Shown here: in pieces, positions 14,721-23,393 of the stretch
Layout: each line of letters opens with the position of its first letter
Position numbering within the stretch: position 1 is the first letter of the stretch
DNA from: an uncultured Campylobacter sp.
GTDB taxonomy: Bacteria > Campylobacterota > Campylobacteria > Campylobacterales > Campylobacteraceae
Length of the DNA: 34,815 nt
Direction: 5' to 3'
Assembly: GCF_938030145.1 (NCBI RefSeq)
Contig: NZ_CALHGM010000010.1
Location: 1-34,815 of the forward strand
Program-made: the position numbers and the translations under genes
The notes under the pieces: model-generated
Told to the model about the DNA's origin: nothing
Database searches by the model: none
Seen by the model: the letters and a program-made list of their open reading frames with translations, nothing else

Positions 14721-15792
14721 TTACAAGTTTTTCTATCAATTCCTTCACGGATATTATCTCGTTTAATCGCCAACCGTTCGCGCCGGTAAAAAACAGACCG
14801 CTTTGCGTTTTGCCCAGATACGCGTCGCTTAGGCGGTCTGCGATGCAGTATCCTACGGCGTTAGCGCCTTTGCCGCGCTCGCATGGGCTTACGCAGTTGC
14901 TGATACAGCGGATCTTAGGCGCCGTGCCTGCGGCGATCATATCTTGCAGATTGGTATGAATGCCGCGCGCGGGATAGCCTACGGGCGATTTTAGAAGCCG
15001 GATGTCTTCTTTTTTGGCATTAAGAAGCACCTGCTTAAATTCCTCCGCGGCGTCGCATTCAAAGGTACCGATGAAGCGCGTGCCCATCTGCACGCCGTCC
15101 GCGCCCAAAGATTTCACGCGATCGATGTCGGTTCTATCCCAAATTCCGCCTGCGACAAATAGCGGGAAGCTGCCCCATTGCGAGATTTCTGCTTTTACTT
15201 GCGGGATTAGATTATCCAGCGCAAACGCCGGATCGCCGCACTGCTCGTAGGTAAAGCCCTGATGCCCGCCGCTAAGAGGGCCCTCGAGCACTACGGCGTC
15301 GGGAATTCTGTCGTAGCGCTGCTTCCAGCGCTTGGCGATGATCTTAAGGGCCTTGGCGGAGGAGACGATAGGCACGAGCGCGACGTCCGGGGTATCTGCC
15401 GTAAATTCCGGCAGATTGGTAGGAAGCCCGGCGCCGCTTATGATGATGTCGATGCCGGCCTCGCACGTGTCGCGCACGATGCGTTCGTAGTCGTTCGCCG
15501 CGCACATTACATTCATCCCCAAAGGCGCATTGCCACAAATTTTACGGGCGTTTTGCACGATGGTAAAAAGCGCCTCTTTGCTATAAAAATTCTCGCTTTG
15601 ATATGGTCTGCCCTCGAGCGATTTTTTGGCAAATTTAAGATTTTCGTAGTAGCCGGTGCCGACCGAGCTAATGACGCCTAGACAGCCGTTTAGGCTGACA
15701 TTGCCGGCAAGATTATCCCAGCTGATACCAAGTCCCATGCCGCCTTGAATTATCGGGTGCGCAATCTCGTGTTTGCCTATTTTTATACTCAT
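14704..15792 (-). CDS. Nitronate monooxygenase / FabK-like FMN flavoprotein
   Basis: The 362-aa TIM-barrel flavoprotein opens with HPIIQGGMGLGISW (12-25), the usual start of the 2-nitropropane dioxygenase/NMO family. It also has GGHQGFT (about 175-181) and AGGIWDRTDIDRVKSLGADGVQMGTRF (about 217-243), which binds the FMN phosphate. A cysteine-rich part, CISNCVSPCERG (about 297-308), is typical of one epsilonproteobacterial subgroup, and this length is normal for it. Enzymes of the family oxidise nitronates or reduce enoyl-ACP; the sequence alone does not decide. Its ATG shares one base with the tyrS stop (TAATG at 15790-15794), and its end overlaps amiA. C. jejuni has a homologue in the same position. 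Confidence 0.83.
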   Translation of the reverse strand: MSIKIGKHEIAHPIIQGGMGLGISWDNLAGNVSLNGCLGVISSVGTGYYENLKFAKKSLEGRPYQSENFYSKEALFTIVQNARKICGNAPLGMNVMCAANDYERIVRDTCEAGIDIIISGAGLPTNLPEFTADTPDVALVPIVSSAKALKIIAKRWKQRYDRIPDAVVLEGPLSGGHQGFTYEQCGDPAFALDNLIPQVKAEISQWGSFPLFVAGGIWDRTDIDRVKSLGADGVQMGTRFIGTFECDAAEEFKQVLLNAKKEDIRLLKSPVGYPARGIHTNLQDMIAAGTAPKIRCISNCVSPCERGKGANAVGYCIADRLSDAYLGKTQSGLFFTGANGWRLNEIISVKELIEKLVNGEDS

Positions 15793-16997
15793 TAATCCAC
15801 CTTTAATTTAGCGAATTTTTTCTTTCCTACTTGGAGTGTATATTCGCCAGAGCTAAGCTGAAGCTGCTCATCTAAAATTTTATTTTGATCGATACTGACG
15901 GCGTTTGATTTTATCAATCTGCGCGCATCCGAGCTAGAGACTGCGAGCTTGCAGCTAATTAACGCCTTTACGATCCATGCAGGCGAGCTTACGTGATATT
16001 CCTTGATCTCGCTAGGAAGCTCGCCGGCGCCGTGGACGCGGTCAAATTCCTGCTTGGCTTCAAAGGCGGTGTTTTCGTCATAAAATTGCGTGACAATCTC
16101 GGAGGCAAGCTCCTCCTTAACCGCCTTAGGATGGATCGAGCCATCCGCTACGAAGCCTTTTATTAGCTCAATATCTTCGCTGCTTTTTTGGCTTAGCAGA
16201 TTATACCAATCCCACATTAACTCATCGCTGATACTCATCACCTTGCCGTACATATCATGCGGCGTATCGGTTACGCCGATGTAGTTACCAAGGCTCTTGC
16301 TCATCTTATTCGTGCCGTCAGTGCCTACCAAAAGCGGCATCATAACGACGCTTTGTTCTTTGCCGACATCATAAATTCTTTGCAGCTGGCGACCCATTAG
16401 AAGATTAAATTTCTGATCGGTACCGCCAAATTCTATATCGCATTTCATGCAAACGCTGTCGTATCCCTGTAGCAGCGGATACATAAACTCGCTGATGCTG
16501 ATCGGCTGCTCTGCCTTGTAGCGCTTCTCGAAGTCGTCGCGCTCGAGCATCCTGGCAACATTGAAAGTACTTGATAGCTCGATCATTCCGCTAGCACCCA
16601 GGCGGTTGGTCCATTCGGAATTAAACATCACCTTGGTTTTGGCGGGATTTAAAATTTTAAAGACCTGCTGCTCGTAAGTTTTGGCGTTTTGCAGCACGAC
16701 TTCGCGTGCTAGCTTTTTGCGAGTCTCGCTCTTGCCCGTAGGATCGCCGATTTGAGCGGTAAAATCACCGATTAGAAATTGCACGATCGCGCCGTGGTTT
16801 TGTAAAAACGCGAGTTTATTCAGAACGACGGCGTGTCCTAGGTGTAGATCCGCAGCAGTGGGATCCATGCCGATTTTGACGTAAAAGACCTCGCCGCTGT
16901 CGTAATAGCGCCTAATCAGAGCTTCGATCTGCTCTTCGCCGATGATCTCCGCGACGCCGCGCTTAAAATTTTCCATAATGCCTTGAATGTCAGCCAT
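15792..16997 (-). CDS. tyrS: Tyrosyl-tRNA synthetase
   Basis: The 401-aa class I synthetase charges tRNA-Tyr. The HIGH-type motif is HLGH (52-55), the KMSKS motif is KMSKS (231-235), the tyrosine-site region includes FGGTDQKFNLLMGR (190-203), and the C-terminal ~65 residues form an S4-like RNA-binding domain. Length and motif spacing fit the bacterial TyrZ-type subgroup. It lies 14 bases after spoT and overlaps the NMO-like gene by one base. Confidence 0.95.
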   Translation of the reverse strand: MADIQGIMENFKRGVAEIIGEEQIEALIRRYYDSGEVFYVKIGMDPTAADLHLGHAVVLNKLAFLQNHGAIVQFLIGDFTAQIGDPTGKSETRKKLAREVVLQNAKTYEQQVFKILNPAKTKVMFNSEWTNRLGASGMIELSSTFNVARMLERDDFEKRYKAEQPISISEFMYPLLQGYDSVCMKCDIEFGGTDQKFNLLMGRQLQRIYDVGKEQSVVMMPLLVGTDGTNKMSKSLGNYIGVTDTPHDMYGKVMSISDELMWDWYNLLSQKSSEDIELIKGFVADGSIHPKAVKEELASEIVTQFYDENTAFEAKQEFDRVHGAGELPSEIKEYHVSSPAWIVKALISCKLAVSSSDARRLIKSNAVSIDQNKILDEQLQLSSGEYTLQVGKKKFAKLKVD

Positions 16998-17011
16998 TTG
17001 CTCTCCCTTAT

Positions 17012-19204
17012 TTAGTTTTTATATACGTCCGTAAGCGATACGAAATCCACGATTTTAAAGCGGTTTTTGAGTTTATCTTTAATCTCCGTGGAGTCTAAAT
17101 TTTCATTTAGCTCGATGATGATCTCAAAATAATCTGACGTCGTTTCGCTATTTTCGTTGAGGCTTATCGACACCAGATCGACCTCGAGCTTGACTAAATA
17201 GTTCAAAAACGTCGCCAGCGAGCCGCGCTTGTTTTCTAAATTTAATATGATCTTGTAGCGGTGCGGCGCATTACGCGTCCATTTTACGAAGATCATCTCA
17301 TCGGTTTTGATTAGCTCGCTTGCACGTTCGCACAGCTTATGATGCACCGTTACGCCGTGTCCGTTGCGAAAGCCGATGATGTCGTCGCCGCGCTTTGGGT
17401 TGCAGCAGTAATCAAACTCAACCTCGTCGATTTTAAAATTTGAATACACCACGATGTTGTCAAATTTTTGCTTCTCGATCTCATACTTGCTGCGAAATTT
17501 CATATTGAAAAATTTCTCTTTGAGCGGGTATTTTTTCAGCGCGTTTACGACGTCTTTTAAAAATACCGAGTCGTAGGCAGCTTTGCCGATCTTTTTGCTT
17601 AAATTTTCTTTTTCAAGCCAGCTTAGAATGCTCTCCTTGCTCGTCGTAAAGATCGCGCATAAAATTTTAATCGCTACTTCAAAATTTATATCTCTGATCT
17701 TTTGCTTGCAAAACGCCTTTATCGTCGCGCGCGCCTTGCCGGTTTTGACCGAGCTTAGCCAACTGCAGCGGTAGTGCGGCTCGCTTCCGGTGATGATATG
17801 GACGATGTCGCCGTTTTTAAGCTCCGTTAGCAGCGGCACTTTGACGCGGTTTATAAAGGCCTCGGTCGCTTTTAAGCCCACTTGAGAGTGTATCTCGTAG
17901 GCGTAATCAAGCGCCGTGGCGCCGCGCGGCAACGTAAAAATTCCGCCCTTGGGAGAATACACAGCGATATCCTCGACGTAGAGGCTATCTTTGGCGTATT
18001 CGTAAAGATCCTCGGCATTTGCGTCGTCCTCTTCCTGCATGCCGATGTCGTTTAGCCAATCGAGCTTCGGATTGATCGAGCCGCTATATTTATATTTCCA
18101 GTGCGCAGCGACGCCGAATTCCGCGGTATTATGCATATCGAAGGTGCGGATCTGCACCTCTACGATCATACTTTCGTTAAAAACGGTCGTGTGGATCGTC
18201 TGATATCCGTTTTGCTTCGGTAGCGCGATATAATCCTTAAAGCGCGATATGAGCGGATTAAATTTAGTATGGATTATACCCAAAGCCAAGTAGCAATCCA
18301 TCGGCTTTTGCACGATGATGCGAATGGCTAAAAGATCGAGCACCTCCTCGATCGAAATTCCTTTGCGCTGCATCTTTAAAAAGATCGAGTAGTAGTGTTT
18401 CATTCGCTTCTGGATATCGAAGCCACCCTCATTAAAGCCGTTTGAGAGCATATACTCCTTGATCTTTTCGCTAAATTTACTAAGATTCATCTGAAGCTGC
18501 TGCTTATGCTCCTCGACGTAATCGGCGATCGCCGAGTACTCTTTAGGCATAACGTATTTGAAGCTAAGATCCTCAAGCACGTTTTTGATCGATGAAATTC
18601 CAAGCCTGTGCGCGATCGGCGCGTAAACCAAAAGCGTCTCCTCGCCGATACGTTTTTGCTTATCGGGGCGGAGTGCGTCTAGGGTTAGCATATTGTGTAG
18701 CCTATCGCAGAGCTTGACGACTAGGACGCGCTGATCGTTAATGGAGATCATCAGCATCCTGCGGAAGGTAAGTGCGGTGGTGCGAAGCTTGGCGTTACTA
18801 TCGCCGGATGGAGCTAATTTATCCTCTCTGATGTTTACGATTTTAGTAAGCCCTTCTACGATTTTGGCTACTTCGTCGCCGAATCTTTGTCTAACCTGCT
18901 CGATGCTGTAATCTGTATCCTCTACTACGTCGTGTAGTAGCGCAGATATCACCATTGCGTCGTCTCCACCCATAAAAGATACGAAGCAGGCTACCAAAAT
19001 CGGATGGATCGCATACGGCTCGCCGCTTTTGCGAAACTGCCCGTCGTGCTGAGCGATGCATAAATTTATAGCATCCACCAGTAACGGAGTGGGCTCTTTT
19101 AGATTATAAAGCAGCTGCTTGGCGCTTTGAATGTCTTTGGTATCGGCGACATCGTCGATGAGACTTTCTAAGAAGTTATCATTAATCCTTGTCAACGATT
19201 CCAT
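17012..19204 (-). CDS. spoT: Bifunctional (p)ppGpp synthetase/hydrolase SpoT
   Basis: The 730-aa RSH protein controls the stringent response. The hydrolase domain has the HD motif HDVVED (91-96) and HPILVA (67-72). The synthetase domain carries RFKD (321-324) followed by YIALPKQNGYQTIHT; RxKD is the form found in bifunctional enzymes rather than in RelA-type ExDD. A TGS domain (about 410-470) and a C-terminal ACT domain (about 655-730) follow. Both activities are predicted intact, which fits a lineage with a single long RSH. Its start overlaps rpoZ by 23 bases, so alarmone metabolism and the omega subunit are co-expressed. Confidence 0.95.
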   Translation of the reverse strand: MESLTRINDNFLESLIDDVADTKDIQSAKQLLYNLKEPTPLLVDAINLCIAQHDGQFRKSGEPYAIHPILVACFVSFMGGDDAMVISALLHDVVEDTDYSIEQVRQRFGDEVAKIVEGLTKIVNIREDKLAPSGDSNAKLRTTALTFRRMLMISINDQRVLVVKLCDRLHNMLTLDALRPDKQKRIGEETLLVYAPIAHRLGISSIKNVLEDLSFKYVMPKEYSAIADYVEEHKQQLQMNLSKFSEKIKEYMLSNGFNEGGFDIQKRMKHYYSIFLKMQRKGISIEEVLDLLAIRIIVQKPMDCYLALGIIHTKFNPLISRFKDYIALPKQNGYQTIHTTVFNESMIVEVQIRTFDMHNTAEFGVAAHWKYKYSGSINPKLDWLNDIGMQEEDDANAEDLYEYAKDSLYVEDIAVYSPKGGIFTLPRGATALDYAYEIHSQVGLKATEAFINRVKVPLLTELKNGDIVHIITGSEPHYRCSWLSSVKTGKARATIKAFCKQKIRDINFEVAIKILCAIFTTSKESILSWLEKENLSKKIGKAAYDSVFLKDVVNALKKYPLKEKFFNMKFRSKYEIEKQKFDNIVVYSNFKIDEVEFDYCCNPKRGDDIIGFRNGHGVTVHHKLCERASELIKTDEMIFVKWTRNAPHRYKIILNLENKRGSLATFLNYLVKLEVDLVSISLNENSETTSDYFEIIIELNENLDSTEIKDKLKNRFKIVDFVSLTDVYKN

Positions 19205-19400
19205 CTAATGCGATCTTACCTTCGGCTAGTTCCAAGATTGCTATATCGGCAAATTTCATCCTGCGAGTATCTACGTTATCTATTAACGGTGGTTCACCTG
19301 CAGCTAGCTGCTCGGCGCGTTTGCTTATCATCAAAGATAGCTTATATCTATCTCCGCCCGTTACTTTTAAAGCCTTGGCTACTATTTGTTCGGTTCTCAT
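19182..19400 (-). CDS. rpoZ: RNA polymerase omega subunit
   Basis: The 72-aa protein beginning MRTEQIVAKAL contains the omega core GGDRYKLSLMISKRAEQL. Omega helps beta-prime folding and forms part of the ppGpp site on RNA polymerase in proteobacteria, which suits its place directly before spoT. A TTG three bases upstream also keeps the frame, but AAGGAG is spaced five bases from the ATG at 19400, so that start is preferred. The end overlaps spoT by 23 bases. Confidence 0.92.
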   Translation of the reverse strand: MRTEQIVAKALKVTGGDRYKLSLMISKRAEQLAAGEPPLIDNVDTRRMKFADIAILELAEGKIALDGIVDKD

Positions 19401-19423
19401 CAATTCTCCTTAAATTTAAAATT

Positions 19424-20143
19424 TTAGTTTTTTACGATCGAGCAGGAGCTTAGATCTCCGCCATCGACGATTTTGTATAAATTTCCGCTCTTAAACATAT
19501 TGCACACGATGATCGGAAGCGCATTATCCTTAGCAAGCGCGATAGCCGTATCGTCCATCACCCTGATGTTGTCGTGCAGGGCTTGATCGTAAGTGACTTT
19601 GGAAAGCAATTTGGCGTCTTTAAATTTTTGCGGATCCTTATCGTAGATCCCCATTACCTTGGTTGCTTTTATGATAGCGTCGGCTCCGATCTCGATCGCG
19701 CGGAGAGTGCCCGCAGTATCGGTCGTGAAGAATGGATTTCCCGTGCCCGCGGCAAAGATCACGACGCGGCCTTTTTCGAGGTGCCTTTTAGCGCGGCCGA
19801 TGATGAAGGTCTCGCAGATCGCTTCCATCTTTATAGCGCTTTGCACACGCACATCCATGCCTGCGTATTCTAGCGCCTCTCTCATCGCGATTGCGTTGAT
19901 GACGGTCGCTAGCATACCCATATGATCGCCGCTGGTGCGTTTGATGATACCGCTAGCTGCGGCGCTTACGCCTCTTATGATATTGCCGCCGCCGATTACG
20001 ATGCCTACTTCGATGCCGCCTTCTACGAGCTGCTTGATCTCTTTAGCGATAAATTTTAAAATTTCGCTGTCAATCCCAAAGCCGTTCTCTCCCGCTAGCG
20101 CTTCACCCGAAAATTTTACGAGTATGCGATTGTATTTAGCCAT
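19424..20143 (-). CDS. pyrH: Uridylate kinase
   Basis: The 239-aa amino-acid kinase phosphorylates UMP to UDP. Characteristic stretches are RILVKFSGEALAG (6-18), GIVIGGGNIIRG (47-58), GDHMGMLATVINA (about 71-83), GTGNPFFTTDTAGTLRA (about 132-148) and GIYDKDPQK (about 165-173). GGAG lies eight bases before the ATG. It is followed by rpoZ after 23 bases, and lnt lies 64 bases upstream in the same direction. C. jejuni equivalent Cj1274c. Confidence 0.95.
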   Translation of the reverse strand: MAKYNRILVKFSGEALAGENGFGIDSEILKFIAKEIKQLVEGGIEVGIVIGGGNIIRGVSAAASGIIKRTSGDHMGMLATVINAIAMREALEYAGMDVRVQSAIKMEAICETFIIGRAKRHLEKGRVVIFAAGTGNPFFTTDTAGTLRAIEIGADAIIKATKVMGIYDKDPQKFKDAKLLSKVTYDQALHDNIRVMDDTAIALAKDNALPIIVCNMFKSGNLYKIVDGGDLSSCSIVKN

Positions 20144-20170
20144 AAATTTAGCTCCTAATAAAATTTTAAA

Positions 20171-20176
20171 ATATTA
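20171..20176 (-). promoter_or_regulatory. Possible -10 box upstream of pyrH
   Basis: The minus strand reads TAATAT between lnt and pyrH, about 28 bases before the pyrH ATG, preceded by T-rich DNA as is usual for Campylobacter sigma-70 promoters. No conserved -35 is expected in this group. The gap is only 64 bases, so readthrough from lnt is also possible. Confidence 0.3.
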
Positions 20177-20207
20177 CCCAAAAGTCGTTTAAAAATAACT
20201 TTTTAGG

Positions 20208-21551
20208 CTATTTTAGATGATCTTTAAGGCGGTTTATCCAGATCTTTTTCGGAGCGATTATCTCGCTAGCGCTGCCGTTTACGGCGTGATAGATCAATGT
20301 GCCGTGCAAGCTCGCGTAGTAGCGGATTATGAGGCGCTGCAAATAGGGCTCGTAGCTCGGCACGAACCAGCCGTTATTGCTGATCGCTACGACGTATTTG
20401 GGCGAGCCCTCGTAAAGCTCTGCGCGCGTAGCCTCGTAGCAAACGGCGCTTCTTACGCTTCGCCCGCCAAGCTCGTAGTCGCTAAAGCCGCTAGCTGTGG
20501 AAAAATCGGTCGCGCCGCCTAACAGCACGCGGTTGATAAAATTTCGCGCAAATTCCGGCAGCGGCACCATTTCGCCAAACGGCACCAAAATGTGCTTATC
20601 GAAGCGCTTCATTTCCCCGTTCGCAAAAAGATAGGCGCTGTTGTAAAATTTCCCGTCCTCATACGCTTCCGCGCCCGCTACGATAGTAATTGCGCGCGAT
20701 TTTTCCTTTAGAGCTTCAACTAGCGCATTTTCTAAATTTAGCGGCATCGCAAAGGCACTCTCGGGCAAAATTATCGCGTCTTGTCCCTCTGCGATCGCAT
20801 CGTCTATGCGGGCCAAATTTGCCAACGCGGCGGATAAAATTTTATCTTTTGCCCAGATGTCATGCTGCGAAATATCGGTGTTTGCGAGTGAAATTTTAAT
20901 CGGTAGTGGCTCGGGCTCTTTTTGGCTGAATTGCAATGCGCAGATCAAAAACGCCGTGAAAATTAGGGCGTTAAGCTTAGCCGCCGCACCGCACCCCCGT
21001 AGATACAAAACCGCGCAAAGCCCCGCTAAAATCAGAGCCAGCGCGCTAAGATCGGCTCTGAAAATTCCATGGCTTAGCAGCAGTTCAAAATTTAGCCAAT
21101 CAAAGCCGAAAGGGTGGATAAATTTCAGCGCTAAAAGACACGCAGCGCGCAAAACGGGCGCGTCAAAGATCGCAAAGATGCGGAAAATAAAGGCATAAAC
21201 GAGACAAATTCCAAGAATTTCAAGCGGGATCAGAAACGCAAGATTGAAATAGATCAGGCTGAAGCTGATCCAGTGCATCCACAGTGCGCCGATAAAAAAT
21301 CCGCACCAAAACCACTCCGCCTTGCTTGCTTTTAGTAGATAAAAAAGTGCTGCTATCGCAATTAGAGGCGAGAAAAATTCCGCCGCCAGAGCGCCTAAGC
21401 CGTCAAATTTAGAGCTTAAAATTTCTACGAAAATAAAATTTGAAAGCGCAAGAGCAAGAACAAAGCCTTTATTTATGTAACTTAATGTAAAATAGCTACT
21501 TTTTAAATTTCTAATGAAGGAAACACATGGAACAAGGAAACTTCTTTGCAT
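20208..21551 (-). CDS. lnt: Apolipoprotein N-acyltransferase
   Basis: The 447-aa inner-membrane enzyme adds the third acyl chain to lipoproteins. It has N-terminal membrane helices up to about residue 210 and a C-terminal nitrilase-like domain. The catalytic triad is visible as ILPESAFAMP (Glu264), RFDKHILVPFGEMVPLP (Lys319) and SAVCYEA (Cys371). The only ATG near the 5' end is at 21551 (or TTG at 21554), which lies inside the divergent yajC gene by 25 bases. AGGA lies just upstream. A later non-standard start cannot be excluded, since residues 1-25 look less conserved. In C. jejuni lnt (Cj1095) also sits beside yajC. Confidence 0.88.
   Translation of the reverse strand: MQRSFLVPCVSFIRNLKSSYFTLSYINKGFVLALALSNFIFVEILSSKFDGLGALAAEFFSPLIAIAALFYLLKASKAEWFWCGFFIGALWMHWISFSLIYFNLAFLIPLEILGICLVYAFIFRIFAIFDAPVLRAACLLALKFIHPFGFDWLNFELLLSHGIFRADLSALALILAGLCAVLYLRGCGAAAKLNALIFTAFLICALQFSQKEPEPLPIKISLANTDISQHDIWAKDKILSAALANLARIDDAIAEGQDAIILPESAFAMPLNLENALVEALKEKSRAITIVAGAEAYEDGKFYNSAYLFANGEMKRFDKHILVPFGEMVPLPEFARNFINRVLLGGATDFSTASGFSDYELGGRSVRSAVCYEATRAELYEGSPKYVVAISNNGWFVPSYEPYLQRLIIRYYASLHGTLIYHAVNGSASEIIAPKKIWINRLKDHLK
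21486..21493 (+). promoter_or_regulatory. Probable extended -10 promoter for yajC-secD-secF
   Basis: TGTAAAAT at 21486-21493 resembles an extended -10 element and lies 33 bases before the yajC ATG, with AT-rich DNA upstream. The site falls inside the 5' part of lnt on the other strand. AAGGAA at 21517-21522 is the ribosome binding site of yajC. Confidence 0.45.
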
Positions 21552-21799
21552 CAATCCTGCCTATCGTCGTAATCTTTGCGATTATGTATTTTTTGATTAT
21601 CAGACCGCAGCAAAAGCAGGCCAAGGATCATAAAGCGATGGTCGATGCGCTCGGCAAAGGCGATAAGATCATAACTAGCGGTGGCATAAAATGCACGGTC
21701 GTGAAAACAAACAATGATTTTATCACAGTTAAGCTTAACGATGAGGTCATGGTTGAGCTGGATAAACAATTTGTGGCAAGAAAATTAGATGAGCAGTAA
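21527..21799 (+). CDS. yajC: Sec translocase accessory subunit YajC
   Basis: The 90-aa protein has one membrane helix (about 8-25, ending FLIIRPQQKQ) and a small cytoplasmic domain with KGDKIITSGGIKCTV (about 44-58), the standard YajC pattern. It associates with SecDF and SecYEG in the inner membrane. Its end overlaps secD by 11 bases. The 5' end overlaps the divergent lnt start by 25 bases. Confidence 0.95.
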   Translation: MEQGNFFASILPIVVIFAIMYFLIIRPQQKQAKDHKAMVDALGKGDKIITSGGIKCTVVKTNNDFITVKLNDEVMVELDKQFVARKLDEQ

Positions 21800-23393
21800 A
21801 ATTTCATACCGTCTGCTGATCTTTTTGGCTGCGGTTATTTTTTCGGCGATTTTTGCCGCGCCTTCGATCTTTCAGACCGAAAAGGGAAGCAAGATAAACT
21901 TGGGTTTGGATCTGCAAGGCGGCCTACATATGCTTTTGGAAGTTCAAAGCGACGAGGCGGTCGTTTCAAAGATCAAATCGATCGCTGCGAGCGTCAATTA
22001 CGCCGCCAAGCGCGATGATCTGCTGATGGACGGGCTAAAATTGGAAGGTGATTCGTTCGAGTTTGAAATTTTAGACGCGGACGAGGCTTCTAAATTTGAT
22101 GCAATTTTGCATAGTGCGGCAAGCGGATTAGACATTCAAAAATCTGGCGAAAAATACCGCGTCACGCTAACGCCGGAGGAGGTCGAAGCGACTAAAAAGT
22201 ACGCGATCGAACAGGCCGTAGAAACTATCCGCAACCGTTTGGATCAATTCGGACTTGCGGAGCCGACGGTAGCAAAGCAGGGCGAGAGCTATATTTTGGT
22301 TGAGCTTCCGGGTGTCAAAAGTGCAGCGGATGAGCAACGCGCCAAGGATCTGATCGCCAAAGCGGCTCACTTGCAGCTTATGGCGGTGGACGACGTACGC
22401 CAAGACCGCGCGCAGACTATCAGCGCAGCGGATGCCAGAGCTTACGGCGACGTGATCTACCCGGACGTTAAAAATCCGAATTACAAGTATCTCATAAACG
22501 AAATTCCGGTGCTTGATGGCGCGATGCTAGTTGATGCGAAGGTCGCTTTCGATCAGCACACCAACCAGCCGATCATAAATTTTACGCTAAACTCTCAAGG
22601 CGCTCAAATTTTTGGCGATTTTACCGGCAAAAACGTCGGCAAGCGTCTAGCTATCGTACTTGATGGCAAGGTTTACTCCGCACCGCGCATAAACGAGCGT
22701 ATCGGCGGCGGCAGCGGTCAGATCAGCGGTGGATTTAGCGTCGAGGAGGCGCACGACGTAGCGATCGCGCTTAGAAGCGGCGCGCTTTTGGCTCCGGTCA
22801 AAGTATCCGAAACTCGCAGTATCGGTCCTAGCCTAGGACAAGATAGTATCGATAAAAGTATGGCAGCGCTTAGTCTTGCAGCGGTTGCGATTTTGATCTT
22901 TATGATTTTATACTACGGCGTAGCGGGGCTTTTTGCCGATATCGCGCTTGTAGTCAATATTTTATTTTTGATCGCTTGTATGGCGCTTTTTGGTGCAACG
23001 TTAACGCTTCCTGGAATGGCTGGAATCGTACTAACTATCGGAATGGCCGTGGATGCGAACGTCATCATTAACGAGCGCGTTAGAGAGGTGCTAAGGACGG
23101 GAGTTTCAATCCGCCAAAGTATAAATAAAGGCTATGAAAATGCGATGAGCGCGATCGTGGATTCAAATATCACTACGTTAATTACTTCTGCTGCGCTTTA
23201 TGCTTACGGCACGGGTCCAGTGAAGGGCTTTGCCGTCACGATGAGTATCGGTATCGTAGCGTCGATGATAACGGCTATTTTAGGCACTCACGGAATGTTT
23301 GAGCTAGTAATAGATAAGATGGAAAAAAGCAAAAATACCGCGCTTTGGCTCGGTTATAAAGTAAGAGGAGGCGCAAATGCAAGTGTTCGATAA
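21789..23393 (+). CDS. secD: Protein translocase subunit SecD
   Basis: The 534-aa RND-type membrane protein has a first helix (about 8-25), a large periplasmic domain with LGLDLQGGLHMLLEV (about 38-52) and ETIRNRLDQFGLAEPTV (about 145-161), and a five-helix C-terminal bundle containing GMAVDANVIINERVREVLR (about 418-436). SecDF uses the proton gradient to finish protein export. It is coupled to yajC and overlaps secF by 17 bases. Confidence 0.96.
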   Translation: MSSKISYRLLIFLAAVIFSAIFAAPSIFQTEKGSKINLGLDLQGGLHMLLEVQSDEAVVSKIKSIAASVNYAAKRDDLLMDGLKLEGDSFEFEILDADEASKFDAILHSAASGLDIQKSGEKYRVTLTPEEVEATKKYAIEQAVETIRNRLDQFGLAEPTVAKQGESYILVELPGVKSAADEQRAKDLIAKAAHLQLMAVDDVRQDRAQTISAADARAYGDVIYPDVKNPNYKYLINEIPVLDGAMLVDAKVAFDQHTNQPIINFTLNSQGAQIFGDFTGKNVGKRLAIVLDGKVYSAPRINERIGGGSGQISGGFSVEEAHDVAIALRSGALLAPVKVSETRSIGPSLGQDSIDKSMAALSLAAVAILIFMILYYGVAGLFADIALVVNILFLIACMALFGATLTLPGMAGIVLTIGMAVDANVIINERVREVLRTGVSIRQSINKGYENAMSAIVDSNITTLITSAALYAYGTGPVKGFAVTMSIGIVASMITAILGTHGMFELVIDKMEKSKNTALWLGYKVRGGANASVR

